Shown: positions 43,879 to 53,250, counted from the stretch's first letter. The stretch is DNA of 64,000 bases from an uncultured Clostridia bacterium (GCA_934277645.1 CAKQUX010000007.1:1-64000), one strand, 5' to 3'. The notes: generated from the letters alone by a model not told the origin. Numbers and translations are program-made.

Positions 43879-45036
43879 TTGAATAAAAAAGGATTGGTCT
43901 TGGAAGGCGGTGGCGCAAAAGGCGCATATCACGTCGGAGTATTGACGGCTCTGTATGAAGCAGGGTACTCTTTTGACGCCGTCGTCGGCACGAGTATCGG
44001 AGCTTTGAACGCCGCAATACTCGCTCAGGACGGTCTTGAAGTTTTAAAGGAATTCTGGCATAGTGTCAGAATTTCTAATATATTCGACGTGGACGACGTT
44101 TTTGCCGCAAGGTTCGTTGAAGAAGGGGCGACAAGAGAGAATATTATCGAAACGCTCAGACTTATGCGACATCCGTTGAAGTTTGTTCAGACAAGCGGCG
44201 ACCGTATGGAGAAATACGTCAAAGAGCGCATTGACCCCGACAGACTGCTTAACGCGCAAATGAAGACGGGCTGTGTGACCTATTGCGTAAACAAGCGTAA
44301 GCCTGTCGAACTTTTTGCGGAAGATATGCCGAAAGAGCGCATCGTCGATTATTTCATCGCAAGCGCGACTTATCCGCTTTACGGCTTTTATGAATTTGAC
44401 GGCAATAAATATATCGACGGCGGCGTTTACGACAATATGCCGATAAATTTAATTGCGTCAAAAGGTTACACCGATTTAATTGCAATTCGCACAAGCACAA
44501 AACCATTAAAAAACAAAATAAAATACGACGCGAAAGTCAGCTACGTCGTGCCGTCCGAGGAACTTGGCAATATGATTGCGTTTGTTCCGAAAAATATCAA
44601 TCGGTGCATAAAAATCGGATATTACGACGGACTTAGGTTTTTGAACGGATATTGGGGCAAAAAGTATTATATAAAGCCGTTTGACAATAATTTATTCGAC
44701 GACTATTTTGTCGGATTGCCTTATGACGAAATGCTTGACGAACTGGACGAAACCAGAATTATAAGAACTTCCGACATAGTCGAACTTAAAGAATTTATAA
44801 AAAGCAACTTCAATGAAAATCTTTCCGACGACGAGTGTATGTTGTCTATTGTCGAACTAATCGCTCTGACGCTCAAAATCGACCGTTTTCAAATTTTTGA
44901 GATAGGCGATTTGCTCAAAGGCATAAAAGAGAAAATCAGACTTTCGCCGCAAACGGATTTTCACCAGATTAAAAATCAAAAACTGAGAAAACTTTGTATT
45001 TCGGTGGCTAAGTATATAGAGGAAACGGATGAATAA
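43879..45036 (+). CDS. Patatin-like phospholipase
   Basis: A 385-residue serine hydrolase. I chose TTG 43879, with GAGGTG (43869-43874) upstream. Oxyanion hole LEGGGAKGAYHVGV, nucleophile motif GTSIGALN and catalytic Asp motif IDGGVYDN form the Ser-Asp dyad. The family cleaves fatty acids from lipids. The C-terminal 120 residues are helical and charged. It overlaps polA by eight bases, so the two are translated together, an arrangement without an obvious functional reason. Confidence 0.92.
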   Translation: MNKKGLVLEGGGAKGAYHVGVLTALYEAGYSFDAVVGTSIGALNAAILAQDGLEVLKEFWHSVRISNIFDVDDVFAARFVEEGATRENIIETLRLMRHPLKFVQTSGDRMEKYVKERIDPDRLLNAQMKTGCVTYCVNKRKPVELFAEDMPKERIVDYFIASATYPLYGFYEFDGNKYIDGGVYDNMPINLIASKGYTDLIAIRTSTKPLKNKIKYDAKVSYVVPSEELGNMIAFVPKNINRCIKIGYYDGLRFLNGYWGKKYYIKPFDNNLFDDYFVGLPYDEMLDELDETRIIRTSDIVELKEFIKSNFNENLSDDECMLSIVELIALTLKIDRFQIFEIGDLLKGIKEKIRLSPQTDFHQIKNQKLRKLCISVAKYIEETDE

Positions 45037-47509
45037 AATCATTTTAATCGATTCTAACAGCATTATGCACAGAGCCTATCACGCCTTGCCGACGCTGAAT
45101 AACGGCAAGGGGCAGTATACGGGCGCAATTTACGGATTTTTGAATATTTTGTTCAAGCTCATCGAACAAGAAAAGCCGACGCATATAGCGGCGGTTTTCG
45201 ACGCGCCGACAAAAACTTTCCGTCACGATATGTACGCCGAATACAAAGGCACGAGAAAGCCGACCGACCCCGAACTTAAAATGCAGTTCGAGCCGATAAA
45301 AAAAATTCTCAAAATGCTCAACGTTTACACGATTGAACTTGCAGGCTACGAGGCGGACGATTTGGTCGGAACGCTCGCAAGAAAATTCGACGAGCCTACC
45401 GTCATCGTGACGGGCGACCGCGACAGTTTTCAGCTTGTAGACGATTCGACGACGATAATGTGGACGAAAGTCGGCGTATCTAACGTTGAAAAAGTGGATT
45501 TAGACTATCTTCGGACTTTGGGCTTCGATTCGACCGAACAGTTTATCGATTATAAGGCTCTTCGCGGCGATTCGTCCGATAACATTCCGGGCATCAAGGG
45601 CGTAGGTGAAAAGACGGCTATGGATTTGCTGGCTAAGTACAAATCACTCGACGGCGTTTTTGAAAATGCAAACGAGATAAGCGGCAAAATCGGCGAAAAG
45701 ATAAGAGAAGGCAAAGATAGCGCATATCTGTCAAAAAAACTTGCTACAATCGACACGAACGCTCCGATTGACACGACGCTTGACGACATGAAGATTGACG
45801 GCGATTATTCGCCGCAACTTGCCGAATATTTGTCCGAACTGCAAATTACTTCTATTTTGAAAAAGCTCGATTTTGCGCCGCAGAAAAAGGAAGTTAAAAT
45901 CGAAAATATCGATTTTGCGAAGTTTAAGAGCATTGTCGAAAACGCAAACGAAATAGCATTTTTCGTTGGCGACGAAATTTCGATTGCGACGGATTGCGAC
46001 AGCGAGTATCGTCTTGAAATAAAGCAAGACTTGTTTTCGGACGGCGCAGACGTAAGCGAAGCGTTAAACGTGATTTTTGATTGCTCAAAAAAGGTAATTA
46101 TGTTCGACGCTAAAAAGTATTATTTAGAAGGCTTTGTCGCAAAAGAGTTTTTTGACGTTATGATAAGCAGTCATCTTTACTACGGCTCAGAGCCGATAAA
46201 GAACTGTGAGCAAATATTTAACAAAGAAAATTTGAATGCAGGCGCGGCGGCTCTTTTTGAAATATACGAAAAACAAAAAAAACAACTCGTTGCAAATGAT
46301 GAAGAAAAACTTCTTAATGTTGAATTTGAACTTGCCATTGTGCTTGCGAATATGCAAAAGCGCGGAGTCGGAATCGACGTAACCGTGCTTGACAGGCTCG
46401 AAGTCGAATATTCAAAAAAGTTAAGCGACATAGATAAAGAAATTTCCGATTTATCGGGTGGCGGCGTAAACGTGGCAAGTCCGAAGCAAATCGCTACTCT
46501 TTTGTTTGAAACCTTAAATTTACCGCACGGAAAGAAGAATAAATCGGGAAGTTATTCCGTCGACGAAGAAACGCTTGTAGAACTTAAAGACGCGCATCCG
46601 ATTGTCGGACTAATTTTGCAATACAGAAAAATCGCGAAACTTTTGTCCACTTACGTTACGGGACTTAAATCGGCAATAAGAAACGGCAGAGTGCATACGG
46701 ATTTCAACCAAACGATAACCACGACGGGAAGACTGTCGTCGACAAATCCTAATTTGCAGAATATCCCCGTTCGCGGCGAAGACTCGAAGAAAATAAAAAG
46801 CGCATTTGTGGCAGGCAAAGGAAAAGTTTTGCTTTCTGCCGACTACTCGCAAATTGAACTTAGATTGCTTGCTCATTTTTCTGGCGAAGAAAAACTTATC
46901 GAAGCATACGCCATGGGGGCAGACATTCACAGCGAAACCGCATCGAAAATTTTCGGAGTGCCGATAAGTGAAGTCACGCCTGCAATGCGAAAAGAAGCGA
47001 AAGCCGTCAACTTTGGCGTCGTTTACGGAATAAGCGATTTCGGCCTTGCAAGGGACGTCGGCATCAGCGTTAAACGAGCAAAGGAATATATAGAAAATTA
47101 TTACGCTACGTTCCCTAAGGTGGGGCAATATCTTGACGAGAGCATTAAATTCGCAAGAGAAAACGGATATTCCTTGACGTATTTAAAAAGACGCAGAAGA
47201 ATCGACGGAATCAAATCGCCGAAATTCGTTGAACGCAGTCAAAGCGAAAGATACGCAATGAATACGCCGCTTCAAGGCAGTGCGGCGGATATCGTCAAAC
47301 TCGCTATGATTTCGCTTGAAAAGAAACTTGAAAATTTCAATTCAAAAATGTTGCTTCAAATTCACGACGAACTTATTTTCGAGGTGGACGAATCGGAACT
47401 CGAACAAGTGAAGCAAATAGTTAAATACGAAATGGAAAACGTCGTCAGCCTTAAAGTTCCGCTTATAGTCGATATGGAGTGGGGCGACAGCTGGGGAAGT
47501 TTCGATTAG
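45029..47509 (+). CDS. polA: DNA polymerase I
   Basis: An 826-residue repair and Okazaki-fragment polymerase. The 5'-3' exonuclease occupies about residues 1-280 (LIDSNSIMHRAYHALP; DSSDNIPGIKGVGEKTA). The middle 3'-5' exonuclease-like domain, about 300-430, lacks the Asp-x-Glu metal-binding motifs and is probably inactive, as in Bacillus. The polymerase domain shows motif A SADYSQIELRLLAHFS, motif B KEAKAVNFGVVYGIS and motif C QIHDELIFE. The start overlaps the preceding patatin gene. Confidence 0.97.
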   Translation: MNKIILIDSNSIMHRAYHALPTLNNGKGQYTGAIYGFLNILFKLIEQEKPTHIAAVFDAPTKTFRHDMYAEYKGTRKPTDPELKMQFEPIKKILKMLNVYTIELAGYEADDLVGTLARKFDEPTVIVTGDRDSFQLVDDSTTIMWTKVGVSNVEKVDLDYLRTLGFDSTEQFIDYKALRGDSSDNIPGIKGVGEKTAMDLLAKYKSLDGVFENANEISGKIGEKIREGKDSAYLSKKLATIDTNAPIDTTLDDMKIDGDYSPQLAEYLSELQITSILKKLDFAPQKKEVKIENIDFAKFKSIVENANEIAFFVGDEISIATDCDSEYRLEIKQDLFSDGADVSEALNVIFDCSKKVIMFDAKKYYLEGFVAKEFFDVMISSHLYYGSEPIKNCEQIFNKENLNAGAAALFEIYEKQKKQLVANDEEKLLNVEFELAIVLANMQKRGVGIDVTVLDRLEVEYSKKLSDIDKEISDLSGGGVNVASPKQIATLLFETLNLPHGKKNKSGSYSVDEETLVELKDAHPIVGLILQYRKIAKLLSTYVTGLKSAIRNGRVHTDFNQTITTTGRLSSTNPNLQNIPVRGEDSKKIKSAFVAGKGKVLLSADYSQIELRLLAHFSGEEKLIEAYAMGADIHSETASKIFGVPISEVTPAMRKEAKAVNFGVVYGISDFGLARDVGISVKRAKEYIENYYATFPKVGQYLDESIKFARENGYSLTYLKRRRRIDGIKSPKFVERSQSERYAMNTPLQGSAADIVKLAMISLEKKLENFNSKMLLQIHDELIFEVDESELEQVKQIVKYEMENVVSLKVPLIVDMEWGDSWGSFD

Positions 47510-47667
47510 TATGCCGTAAGTTTTAAGGCGTCGTAAAGTTCGTTTATAGCAATCATTGTCCGACCGCATTTGACACTTTATGGCAAAATCAGCCGTGAAA
47601 ACGGTAGATTTATTTGCCTTTTAATGGTAGAATGATAGCAATAAAGAAGATTAAGTGAGGAAAAACG

Positions 47668-48036
47668 ATGAGATACGTTTACTCAAAGGCGCACACCTTT
47701 ATGTGTATCGGGGGCGGAAAGACTTTGCAAGTCGGCATTTCGGATTACGCCCAACAAAAGGTAGGAAGAATCAGAAGTATAACTCTTCCTTATGCAGGCG
47801 AAACAATCGAAAAGGGCGAACCGTTTGCCGAAATAGACGCGGTTGGCGGAAAAATCGAAGTGTTAGCTCCTGCCGATGCAATTATCACCAAAGTCAACCT
47901 CGAACTCGACGGAAGACCTGAACTTCTCAACCGGGACACCAAAAAGAATTGGATTTGCGAAGTCGAACTTCGCGGACCTATGCCGCTTGAGCTTCTTTCG
48001 GAAGAAAGATACTTAAAGTTCGTGCAGACGCTTTAA
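47668..48036 (+). CDS. GcvH-like (glycine cleavage H / lipoyl-domain fold) protein lacking the lipoyl lysine
   Basis: A 122-residue protein with a GcvH-like barrel: TLQVGISDYAQQKVGRIRSI and LPYAGETIEKGEPFAEID. H protein normally carries ESVK, whose lysine is lipoylated. Aligning without gaps from GEPF (residues 50-53) to the following Pro68 puts glycine (Gly60) at the lysine position; the only lysine nearby is Lys62, two residues further. It is therefore probably not a working aminomethyl carrier. No other glycine-cleavage genes lie in the window. GAGG precedes the start. A regulatory or moonlighting role is open. Confidence 0.75.
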   Translation: MRYVYSKAHTFMCIGGGKTLQVGISDYAQQKVGRIRSITLPYAGETIEKGEPFAEIDAVGGKIEVLAPADAIITKVNLELDGRPELLNRDTKKNWICEVELRGPMPLELLSEERYLKFVQTL

Positions 48037-48193
48037 TATCTGCTGTCATAAATTTAGCGACTTAATCACAAGTAAAATTAAGGGCAGAATAATCGGCAAC
48101 CGAAGTAGTATTTTTAAAATATTCACACAAAATATATAAAGCGTCTATCCGATAAAGTGCTTTAAGTTTAGCCAAAAATTAGAAATTAAGGTA

Positions 48194-48222
48194 TTTACTT
48201 ATCGATATAAGTGTAGTATAAT
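48194..48222 (+). promoter_or_regulatory. Promoter of a small membrane protein
   Basis: TTTACT (48194-48199), 17-bp spacer, TATAAT (48217-48222); start near 48229, then GGAGG before ATG 48244. Confidence 0.7.
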
Positions 48223-48243
48223 GCGGATATGGAGGTATGAAAC

Positions 48244-48468
48244 ATGGCAAAAGGTTCAAAAGATTATTTTGGTTTACCAAGAATCGTTAGCATCATTTTG
48301 GCAATCATTCCTGTAACCGCTTGGTTGCTCGGCATGATTACAAGATTCTCAGAAGGAAAAATTCTTGCAGGTATCATCCGTCTTATCGGTGTCGGATTCA
48401 TTTTGTGGATTGTCGACTTGATTATGGTTATTGTAAGCGGAAGAATTTTACGTCTGTTACCAATCTAA
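48244..48468 (+). CDS. Small membrane protein (74 aa)
   Basis: Two hydrophobic helices (residues about 13-31 and 44-66) with a basic N-terminus. It has its own promoter, a good ribosome site (GGAGG) and a terminator, so it is a real single-gene unit. The codon usage matches highly expressed genes such as pgk. Function unknown. Confidence 0.75.
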   Translation: MAKGSKDYFGLPRIVSIILAIIPVTAWLLGMITRFSEGKILAGIIRLIGVGFILWIVDLIMVIVSGRILRLLPI

Positions 48469-48486
48469 ATTATAACGATAAATAAG

Positions 48487-48507
48487 AACCTGCAACGCAG
48501 GTTTTTA
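48487..48507 (+). terminator. Terminator of the small membrane protein gene
   Basis: AACCTGC-AAC-GCAGGTT followed by TTTATTTT. Confidence 0.8.
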
Positions 48508-48699
48508 TTTTACGTTTTAGCCGCAAATTGTAAAAGTTTGAATTACATACTTATTTAAACCTACAAATTATTTTAGGATAAAGTTAAACGTTTTTAAAAA
48601 TCGCATTAAAATGCAAAATTCTATAAATGCGTAAAAAATCCATAAACAAGTAAAAGTTTAAAAAAAAGGGTTTTACGGTTAAATTTTTTTGCGATTAAA

Positions 48700-48876
48700 T
48701 TATTTTGAATTTTCAGACAATTTCAAAAGATAGTCGTTCGCTTCGTCGAAAGAAGCCACGACTTTTTTTACGCCACCGATTTCTACTGTTAGCGGATAAT
48801 GCTCGAACGCCGCTTTTTCAATCGCGTCGTTTAAACTTTCAAATTTATAAGTAATGCCGTTAAAAATTATTTCCAT
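48700..48876 (-). CDS. Small hypothetical protein (58 aa), leaderless
   Basis: A 58-residue protein, MEIIFNGITYKF at the start and two short amphipathic helices (LNDAIEKAAF; FDEANDYLLKL). I chose ATG 48876 because a promoter -10 ends six bases before it. There is no ribosome site. The fold may be a small beta-alpha-beta unit. No family recognised. Confidence 0.65.
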   Translation of the reverse strand: MEIIFNGITYKFESLNDAIEKAAFEHYPLTVEIGGVKKVVASFDEANDYLLKLSENSK

Positions 48877-48882
48877 AGCTAA

Positions 48883-48911
48883 AATATAAATTAACGCTTT
48901 TAAAATGTCAA
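48883..48911 (-). promoter_or_regulatory. Promoter of the 58-aa gene (leaderless)
   Basis: On the minus strand, TTGACA (48906-48911), 17-bp spacer, TATATT (48883-48888), then six bases to ATG 48876. Tandem 34-bp repeats begin eight bases upstream of its -35. Confidence 0.75.
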
Positions 48912-48918
48912 ACGATAT

Positions 48919-49045
48919 GGCAAAACTTAACAACGCAAGTTGATGGTCGAGCGGCGAAACTTAACAATGCAAGTCGACGGTTAAGTGGCAAAACTTGACA
49001 ACGCAATTCGGCAATCAAAAGGCAAAACTTGACAACAGAAAAACG
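48919..49045. repeat. 34-bp tandem repeat, 3.7 copies
   Basis: Units begin at 48919, 48953, 48987 and 49021, exactly 34 bases apart, each opening GGCRAAACTTRACAAYG. The first half of the unit is conserved, the second half varies. It lies between the divergent promoters of the 58-aa gene and the ABC exporter. Confidence 0.8.
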
Positions 49046-49068
49046 ACTAACCGAAGTCAGTCGTTTTT
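49038..49068. terminator. Terminator-like hairpin without an obvious gene
   Basis: AAAAACGAC and GTCGTTTTT arms with T runs on both strands. No annotated gene ends here, so either an unseen small transcript stops here or it insulates the divergent promoters. Confidence 0.55.
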
Positions 49069-49143
49069 CTTAAAGAAATGGAAGGGAAATTAGCTGTTTT
49101 AAGAAACTCTATCAAGTTTCTAAAAGTAATTTAGCACAAAGCG

Positions 49144-49241
49144 ATAATTTTGTCAATTATTTTCACAAAATTATTCGCTAAATATGCAAGTAAAATATGG
49201 TAAAAATCTATCTGCGATTTACAAAATAATTTTGTGAAAAA
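49144..49241. promoter_or_regulatory. Operator-like dyad cluster upstream of the multidrug exporter
   Basis: ATAATTTTGT (49144-49153) pairs with ACAAAATTAT (49165-49174), perfect 10-bp arms. A third copy, AATAATTTTGTGAAAA (49225-49240), is inverted relative to 49160-49175. The pattern ACAAAATNATTTTGT suggests a dimeric regulator of the TetR or MarR kind, but the regulator is not adjacent. Confidence 0.6.
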
Positions 49242-49272
49242 TGTTTACCGTTTAACAAATTTTATTTATTGC

Positions 49273-49301
49273 TTGACTAAATTTTTATAATTTGTTATAT
49301 A
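49273..49301 (+). promoter_or_regulatory. Promoter of the ABC exporter pair
   Basis: TTGACT (49273-49278), 17-bp spacer ending in TGT, TATATA (49296-49301). Start near 49308, then GGTGG before ATG 49328. Confidence 0.65.
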
Positions 49302-49327
49302 GAATATTGATAAATAATAGGTGGAAA

Positions 49328-51154
49328 ATGCAAAAAGAAGAAAGAGAAAAAACGCATACTTTAAAGAAGCTTGCCGCTTGCGTAGGCGAGTATAAAGTTC
49401 CATCGATTTTGTCTCCGATTTTTATAATGCTCGAAGTTATTTTTGAGATTTTTATACCGCTTCTTATGGCTCAGATTATGGACGTAGGAATGGCGGAAGG
49501 TCTTAGCGAATACACTTTGCGCTTAACATTCGGAAAATCGACGCTCACTTTGTTTACTCTCTCCGAGCGTATACCGTTTATTTTGTCGGTCGGCGCATTG
49601 ATGGTGGCAATGGCATTGATCTCGCTTTGTTTTGGTGTGTTGTCGGGCAAATTTGCGGCAACGGCTTCAACGGGATTTGGCAAAAATTTAAGAAAGAGGC
49701 AATTTTACAAAATTCAGGAATTTTCGTTCCTCAATATGGATAAGTTTACGACTGCGAGTTTAATCACGAGATTGACGACGGACGTAACCAACGTGCAAAC
49801 AACCTATATGATGTTAATCAGGGTGTTTTTCCGCGCGCCGGTTATGCTTATACTTGCAATTTTGATGTCGATAAGCATCGACGCTGAATTGTCGCTGATA
49901 TTCCTCGGCGCATTACCGATTTTGATTGTAACGCTCATAGTGCTTGGCGTCGTCGGCTTCCCGAGATTTTTCAAGATGCTAAAAAAATACGACGAACTCA
50001 ACATTACCACTCAAGAAAACCTTACGGGTATAAGAGTAGTAAAATCCTTTGTCCGCGAAAAGTTTGAAACGGACAAATTCAAAAAAGTTTCGTCGTCTTG
50101 TCAAGCACTCCAATATAAGGCGGAAAAAATCATAGTTATAGCAATGCCTATTATGCAAGTCATAATGTATGCTTGTATGGTTTTGGTCACTTATTTCGGC
50201 GGCAATAAAATCATAAGGGGCGAAATGTATTACGGTGACCTTACGGCGTTTATTTCGTATATCATTCAAATTTTGATGTCGCTTATGATGATAGGCTTTA
50301 TTCTTATTATGGTTGTTATGTCGAGAGCTTCGGCAAGTCGTATCGTTGAGATATTCGACGAAAAAATCGATATAACCGACGAAGGGGCAGACCCGAATCT
50401 TAAAGTCGAAAACGGTTCGGTCGAGTTCGACGACGTTGAATTCAGTTACAGCAAAAACCTTGAGAATCTTAACCTTAAAAAGACAAATCTTAAAATAGAA
50501 TCGGGCGAAGTTATAGGCATTATCGGCGGAACGGGTTCGTCGAAATCTACGCTCGTTCAGCTTATTCCGAGACTTTACGACGTGACGAGCGGTTCGGTTA
50601 AGGTCGGCGGCAGAGACGTAAGAGAATACACGCTTGAAAATCTTCGTGACAGCGTCGCTATGGTTTTGCAAAAAAACGTGCTTTTCAGCGGCACTATCAA
50701 AGAAAACCTTAAGTGGGGCAACAGCGAAGCTACCGACGAAGAAATCATAAAAGCTACGAAAGCGGCGCAAGCTCACGATTTTATCGAATCTTTCCCGAAA
50801 GGCTACGACACCGAACTCGGTCAGGGCGGCGTCAACGTTTCGGGCGGTCAGAAACAACGTCTTTGCATAGCAAGAGCTTTGCTTAAAAATCCTAAAATTA
50901 TGATTTTGGACGACAGCACGTCGGCAGTAGATACCGCAACCGACAAGAAAATTCGCGAAGCGCTCCGGAGTAGCTTTAAAGATATAACCGTGTTTATAAT
51001 CGCTCAACGTGTAACCAGCGTTGCGGACGCCGACAGAATTATAGTTTTAAGCGACGGCGAAATCACGGACGTCGGAACGCACGACGAACTTCTTAAATCG
51101 AGCGAGATTTATCAGGAAGTATACGAATTGCAAAAACAGGGGGTGGCTGAATAA
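49328..51154 (+). CDS. Heterodimeric ABC multidrug exporter, degenerate-site subunit (LmrC/BmrC-like)
   Basis: A 608-residue half transporter: six helices (about residues 20-330) and a nucleotide-binding domain. The longer upstream start is replaced by ATG 49328 with GGTGG upstream. Walker A reads GGTGSSKST, with Ser in place of the usual second Gly. Walker B is IMILDDSTSAVD, with Asp in place of the catalytic Glu. This marks the half with the degenerate ATP site. It forms a heterodimer with the next gene, whose motifs are canonical. Export of drugs or lipids is expected. Confidence 0.93.
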   Translation: MQKEEREKTHTLKKLAACVGEYKVPSILSPIFIMLEVIFEIFIPLLMAQIMDVGMAEGLSEYTLRLTFGKSTLTLFTLSERIPFILSVGALMVAMALISLCFGVLSGKFAATASTGFGKNLRKRQFYKIQEFSFLNMDKFTTASLITRLTTDVTNVQTTYMMLIRVFFRAPVMLILAILMSISIDAELSLIFLGALPILIVTLIVLGVVGFPRFFKMLKKYDELNITTQENLTGIRVVKSFVREKFETDKFKKVSSSCQALQYKAEKIIVIAMPIMQVIMYACMVLVTYFGGNKIIRGEMYYGDLTAFISYIIQILMSLMMIGFILIMVVMSRASASRIVEIFDEKIDITDEGADPNLKVENGSVEFDDVEFSYSKNLENLNLKKTNLKIESGEVIGIIGGTGSSKSTLVQLIPRLYDVTSGSVKVGGRDVREYTLENLRDSVAMVLQKNVLFSGTIKENLKWGNSEATDEEIIKATKAAQAHDFIESFPKGYDTELGQGGVNVSGGQKQRLCIARALLKNPKIMILDDSTSAVDTATDKKIREALRSSFKDITVFIIAQRVTSVADADRIIVLSDGEITDVGTHDELLKSSEIYQEVYELQKQGVAE

Positions 51155-53214
51155 TGAAAAAGAAATTTACTACCCAACCTTTGGAAGATAAAAATCTTAT
51201 CGTGGACGACGGCATCGATAACGGGGCAGCCGCAACGCCGAATGCACCGCTCGGTGACGGAAAGCCTAACGGAGCGGACAATTCTGCTACGCTCGAAAAT
51301 ATGACCGAAAAGCAACGCAAAAAGCATTTGGGACGCCAAAAACGAAAGAATATGTTCGGCATCTTCAAAAGGGTGTTGAAACTTATGGTGCCTTATAAAT
51401 GGGCGTTTATAAGCATATTTATTCTTTATATTATAAACGTCGGCGCAAACGTTGCAGGCACGGCATTGCTTACCGTCGTTATCGACAATTATATAGCTCC
51501 GCTTGCAGGTTCTGTTCCGAATACGGCAGGCATAGTCTATCTGGATTTTATAAAAATGATTTGCGTAATGGCGGCAATATATGCTGTCGGCGCATTATCG
51601 ACTTACGGTGCAAACCGCATCGGCGTATGGGCGTCGTCAAAGATTTTGCAAAACCTTCGTGACGATATGTTTGAACATATGCAAAAACTGCCTATAAGAT
51701 ATTTCGATACGCACGCGCACGGCGATATAATGAGTTGCTACACCAACGATACGGATACGCTCAGAGAACTCTTAGCAAACGCTTTGCCGTCACTTGTTTC
51801 GTCAACGCTTACAATCGTTACGATTTTCGTCGTTATGCTTGTGCTTAATCCGCTTCTTACTTTGACGATTGTCGTTATGATTTTGATTATGGTGTTCATA
51901 GTCGGAAAAATCGGCGGAAAGAGCGGCAAGTTCTTTATGGCGCAACAAAAGGAAATCGGCGTAACGAACGGCTTTATCGAAGAGCATATCGAAGGACAAA
52001 AGGTTGTCAAAGTCTTCAATCACGAAGAATTCGAAAAGAGCGATTTCGACAAGGTAAACGGTTTGCTTTACAAGGCTTCCGAAGCCGCTAACACTTATGC
52101 GAACGTTCTTATGCCTATACTCGGAAATATAACGTATATCAATTTCGCGCTTACGGCGGTTCTCGGCGCATTATTTGCGGTCGCAGGCATCGGCGGAATG
52201 ACGTTCGGAAAAATGACTGCGTTCTTGCTCTATTCGAGACAATTCGGCACGCCTATTTCGCAAATGGCGCAACAGGCAAACACGGTGCTTATGGCTCTTG
52301 CCGGCGCAAGCAGAATATTCGAATTGTTAGATCAGGAAGTTGAAAAGGACGAAGGCTACGTTACGCTTGTAAACGTAATCGAAAACGCCGACGGAACGTT
52401 GACGGAATGCGCCGAAAGGACGGGCGTATGGGCTTGGAAGCATCCGCACAAGGAGCTTGGCACGACAACGCTTGCGAAACTCAACGGCGAAGTTCAATTC
52501 GACGACGTAACGTTCGGATACGTTCCTGAAAAAATCGTTTTAAAAGATATCGACCTTTTTGCGCACGACGGACAAAAAGTGGCGTTGGTCGGTTCTACGG
52601 GCGCAGGAAAAACGACGATAACAAACCTTATCAATCGTTTCTATGACGTTCCCGACGGTAAAATCAGATATGACGGCATAAACATCAACAAAATCAAAAA
52701 GGACGATTTGCGTCATTCGCTTTCTATGGTTTTGCAGGACACGCACTTGTTTACGGGTACGGTTATGGATAATATCCGTTACGGTAAGCTCGACGCGACA
52801 GACGAAGAAGTTATAGAAGCGTCAAAACTTGCAAACGCCGATTATTTCATATCGCATTTGCCTGAGGGTTACAATACTATGTTGACCGCCGACGGAAGCA
52901 ATCTTTCGCAAGGTCAAAGACAGCTTTTGTCGATAGCGCGCGCGCTCATTGCAAATCCGCCTGTTTTGATTCTCGACGAAGCTACTTCGTCAATAGATAT
53001 GAGAACGGAAAAACTCATTGAACAAGGACTTAACAATCTTATGAAAGACCGAACCGTTTTCATAATAGCGCATAGGCTCTCGACCGTTCGCAATGCGGAT
53101 ATGATTTTGGTTCTCGAACACGGTGAAATCATCGAACGCGGAAACCACGAACAGCTCATCGCAATGAAGGGCAAATATTATCAGCTTTATACGGGTGCAT
53201 TCGAACTCGAATAA
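51154..53214 (+). CDS. Heterodimeric ABC multidrug exporter, canonical subunit (LmrD/BmrD-like)
   Basis: A 686-residue half transporter with an extra hydrophilic N-terminal stretch of about 70 residues before six helices. The nucleotide-binding domain has canonical Walker A GSTGAGKTT, signature LSQGQRQ and Walker B VLILDEATSSID, with the catalytic Glu. Its ATG overlaps the TAA of the first subunit. Together with the degenerate partner it gives the one-active-site pattern typical of LmrCD/BmrCD exporters. Confidence 0.94.
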   Translation: MKKKFTTQPLEDKNLIVDDGIDNGAAATPNAPLGDGKPNGADNSATLENMTEKQRKKHLGRQKRKNMFGIFKRVLKLMVPYKWAFISIFILYIINVGANVAGTALLTVVIDNYIAPLAGSVPNTAGIVYLDFIKMICVMAAIYAVGALSTYGANRIGVWASSKILQNLRDDMFEHMQKLPIRYFDTHAHGDIMSCYTNDTDTLRELLANALPSLVSSTLTIVTIFVVMLVLNPLLTLTIVVMILIMVFIVGKIGGKSGKFFMAQQKEIGVTNGFIEEHIEGQKVVKVFNHEEFEKSDFDKVNGLLYKASEAANTYANVLMPILGNITYINFALTAVLGALFAVAGIGGMTFGKMTAFLLYSRQFGTPISQMAQQANTVLMALAGASRIFELLDQEVEKDEGYVTLVNVIENADGTLTECAERTGVWAWKHPHKELGTTTLAKLNGEVQFDDVTFGYVPEKIVLKDIDLFAHDGQKVALVGSTGAGKTTITNLINRFYDVPDGKIRYDGININKIKKDDLRHSLSMVLQDTHLFTGTVMDNIRYGKLDATDEEVIEASKLANADYFISHLPEGYNTMLTADGSNLSQGQRQLLSIARALIANPPVLILDEATSSIDMRTEKLIEQGLNNLMKDRTVFIIAHRLSTVRNADMILVLEHGEIIERGNHEQLIAMKGKYYQLYTGAFELE

Positions 53215-53218
53215 AAAT

Positions 53219-53250
53219 AAAACTCTGCTTTATTTAAGGCAGAGTTTTTT
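53219..53250 (+). terminator. Terminator of the exporter operon
   Basis: AAACTCTGCTT and AAGGCAGAGTTT with a TTTTTT tail, directly after the second subunit. Confidence 0.85.

Noticed and set aside
47655..47921. 88-codon plus-strand frame overlapping the GcvH-like gene
   Set aside because: The overlapping frame at 47668 has the ribosome site and family similarity; this one is rich in Arg and Cys with no motif.
48919..49045. CRISPR array
   Set aside because: The 34-bp units are contiguous and their second halves vary gradually; there are no spacers of uniform length and no cas genes.
49979..51007. 342-codon minus-strand frame under the ABC exporter
   Set aside because: Shadow of the strongly supported exporter gene.
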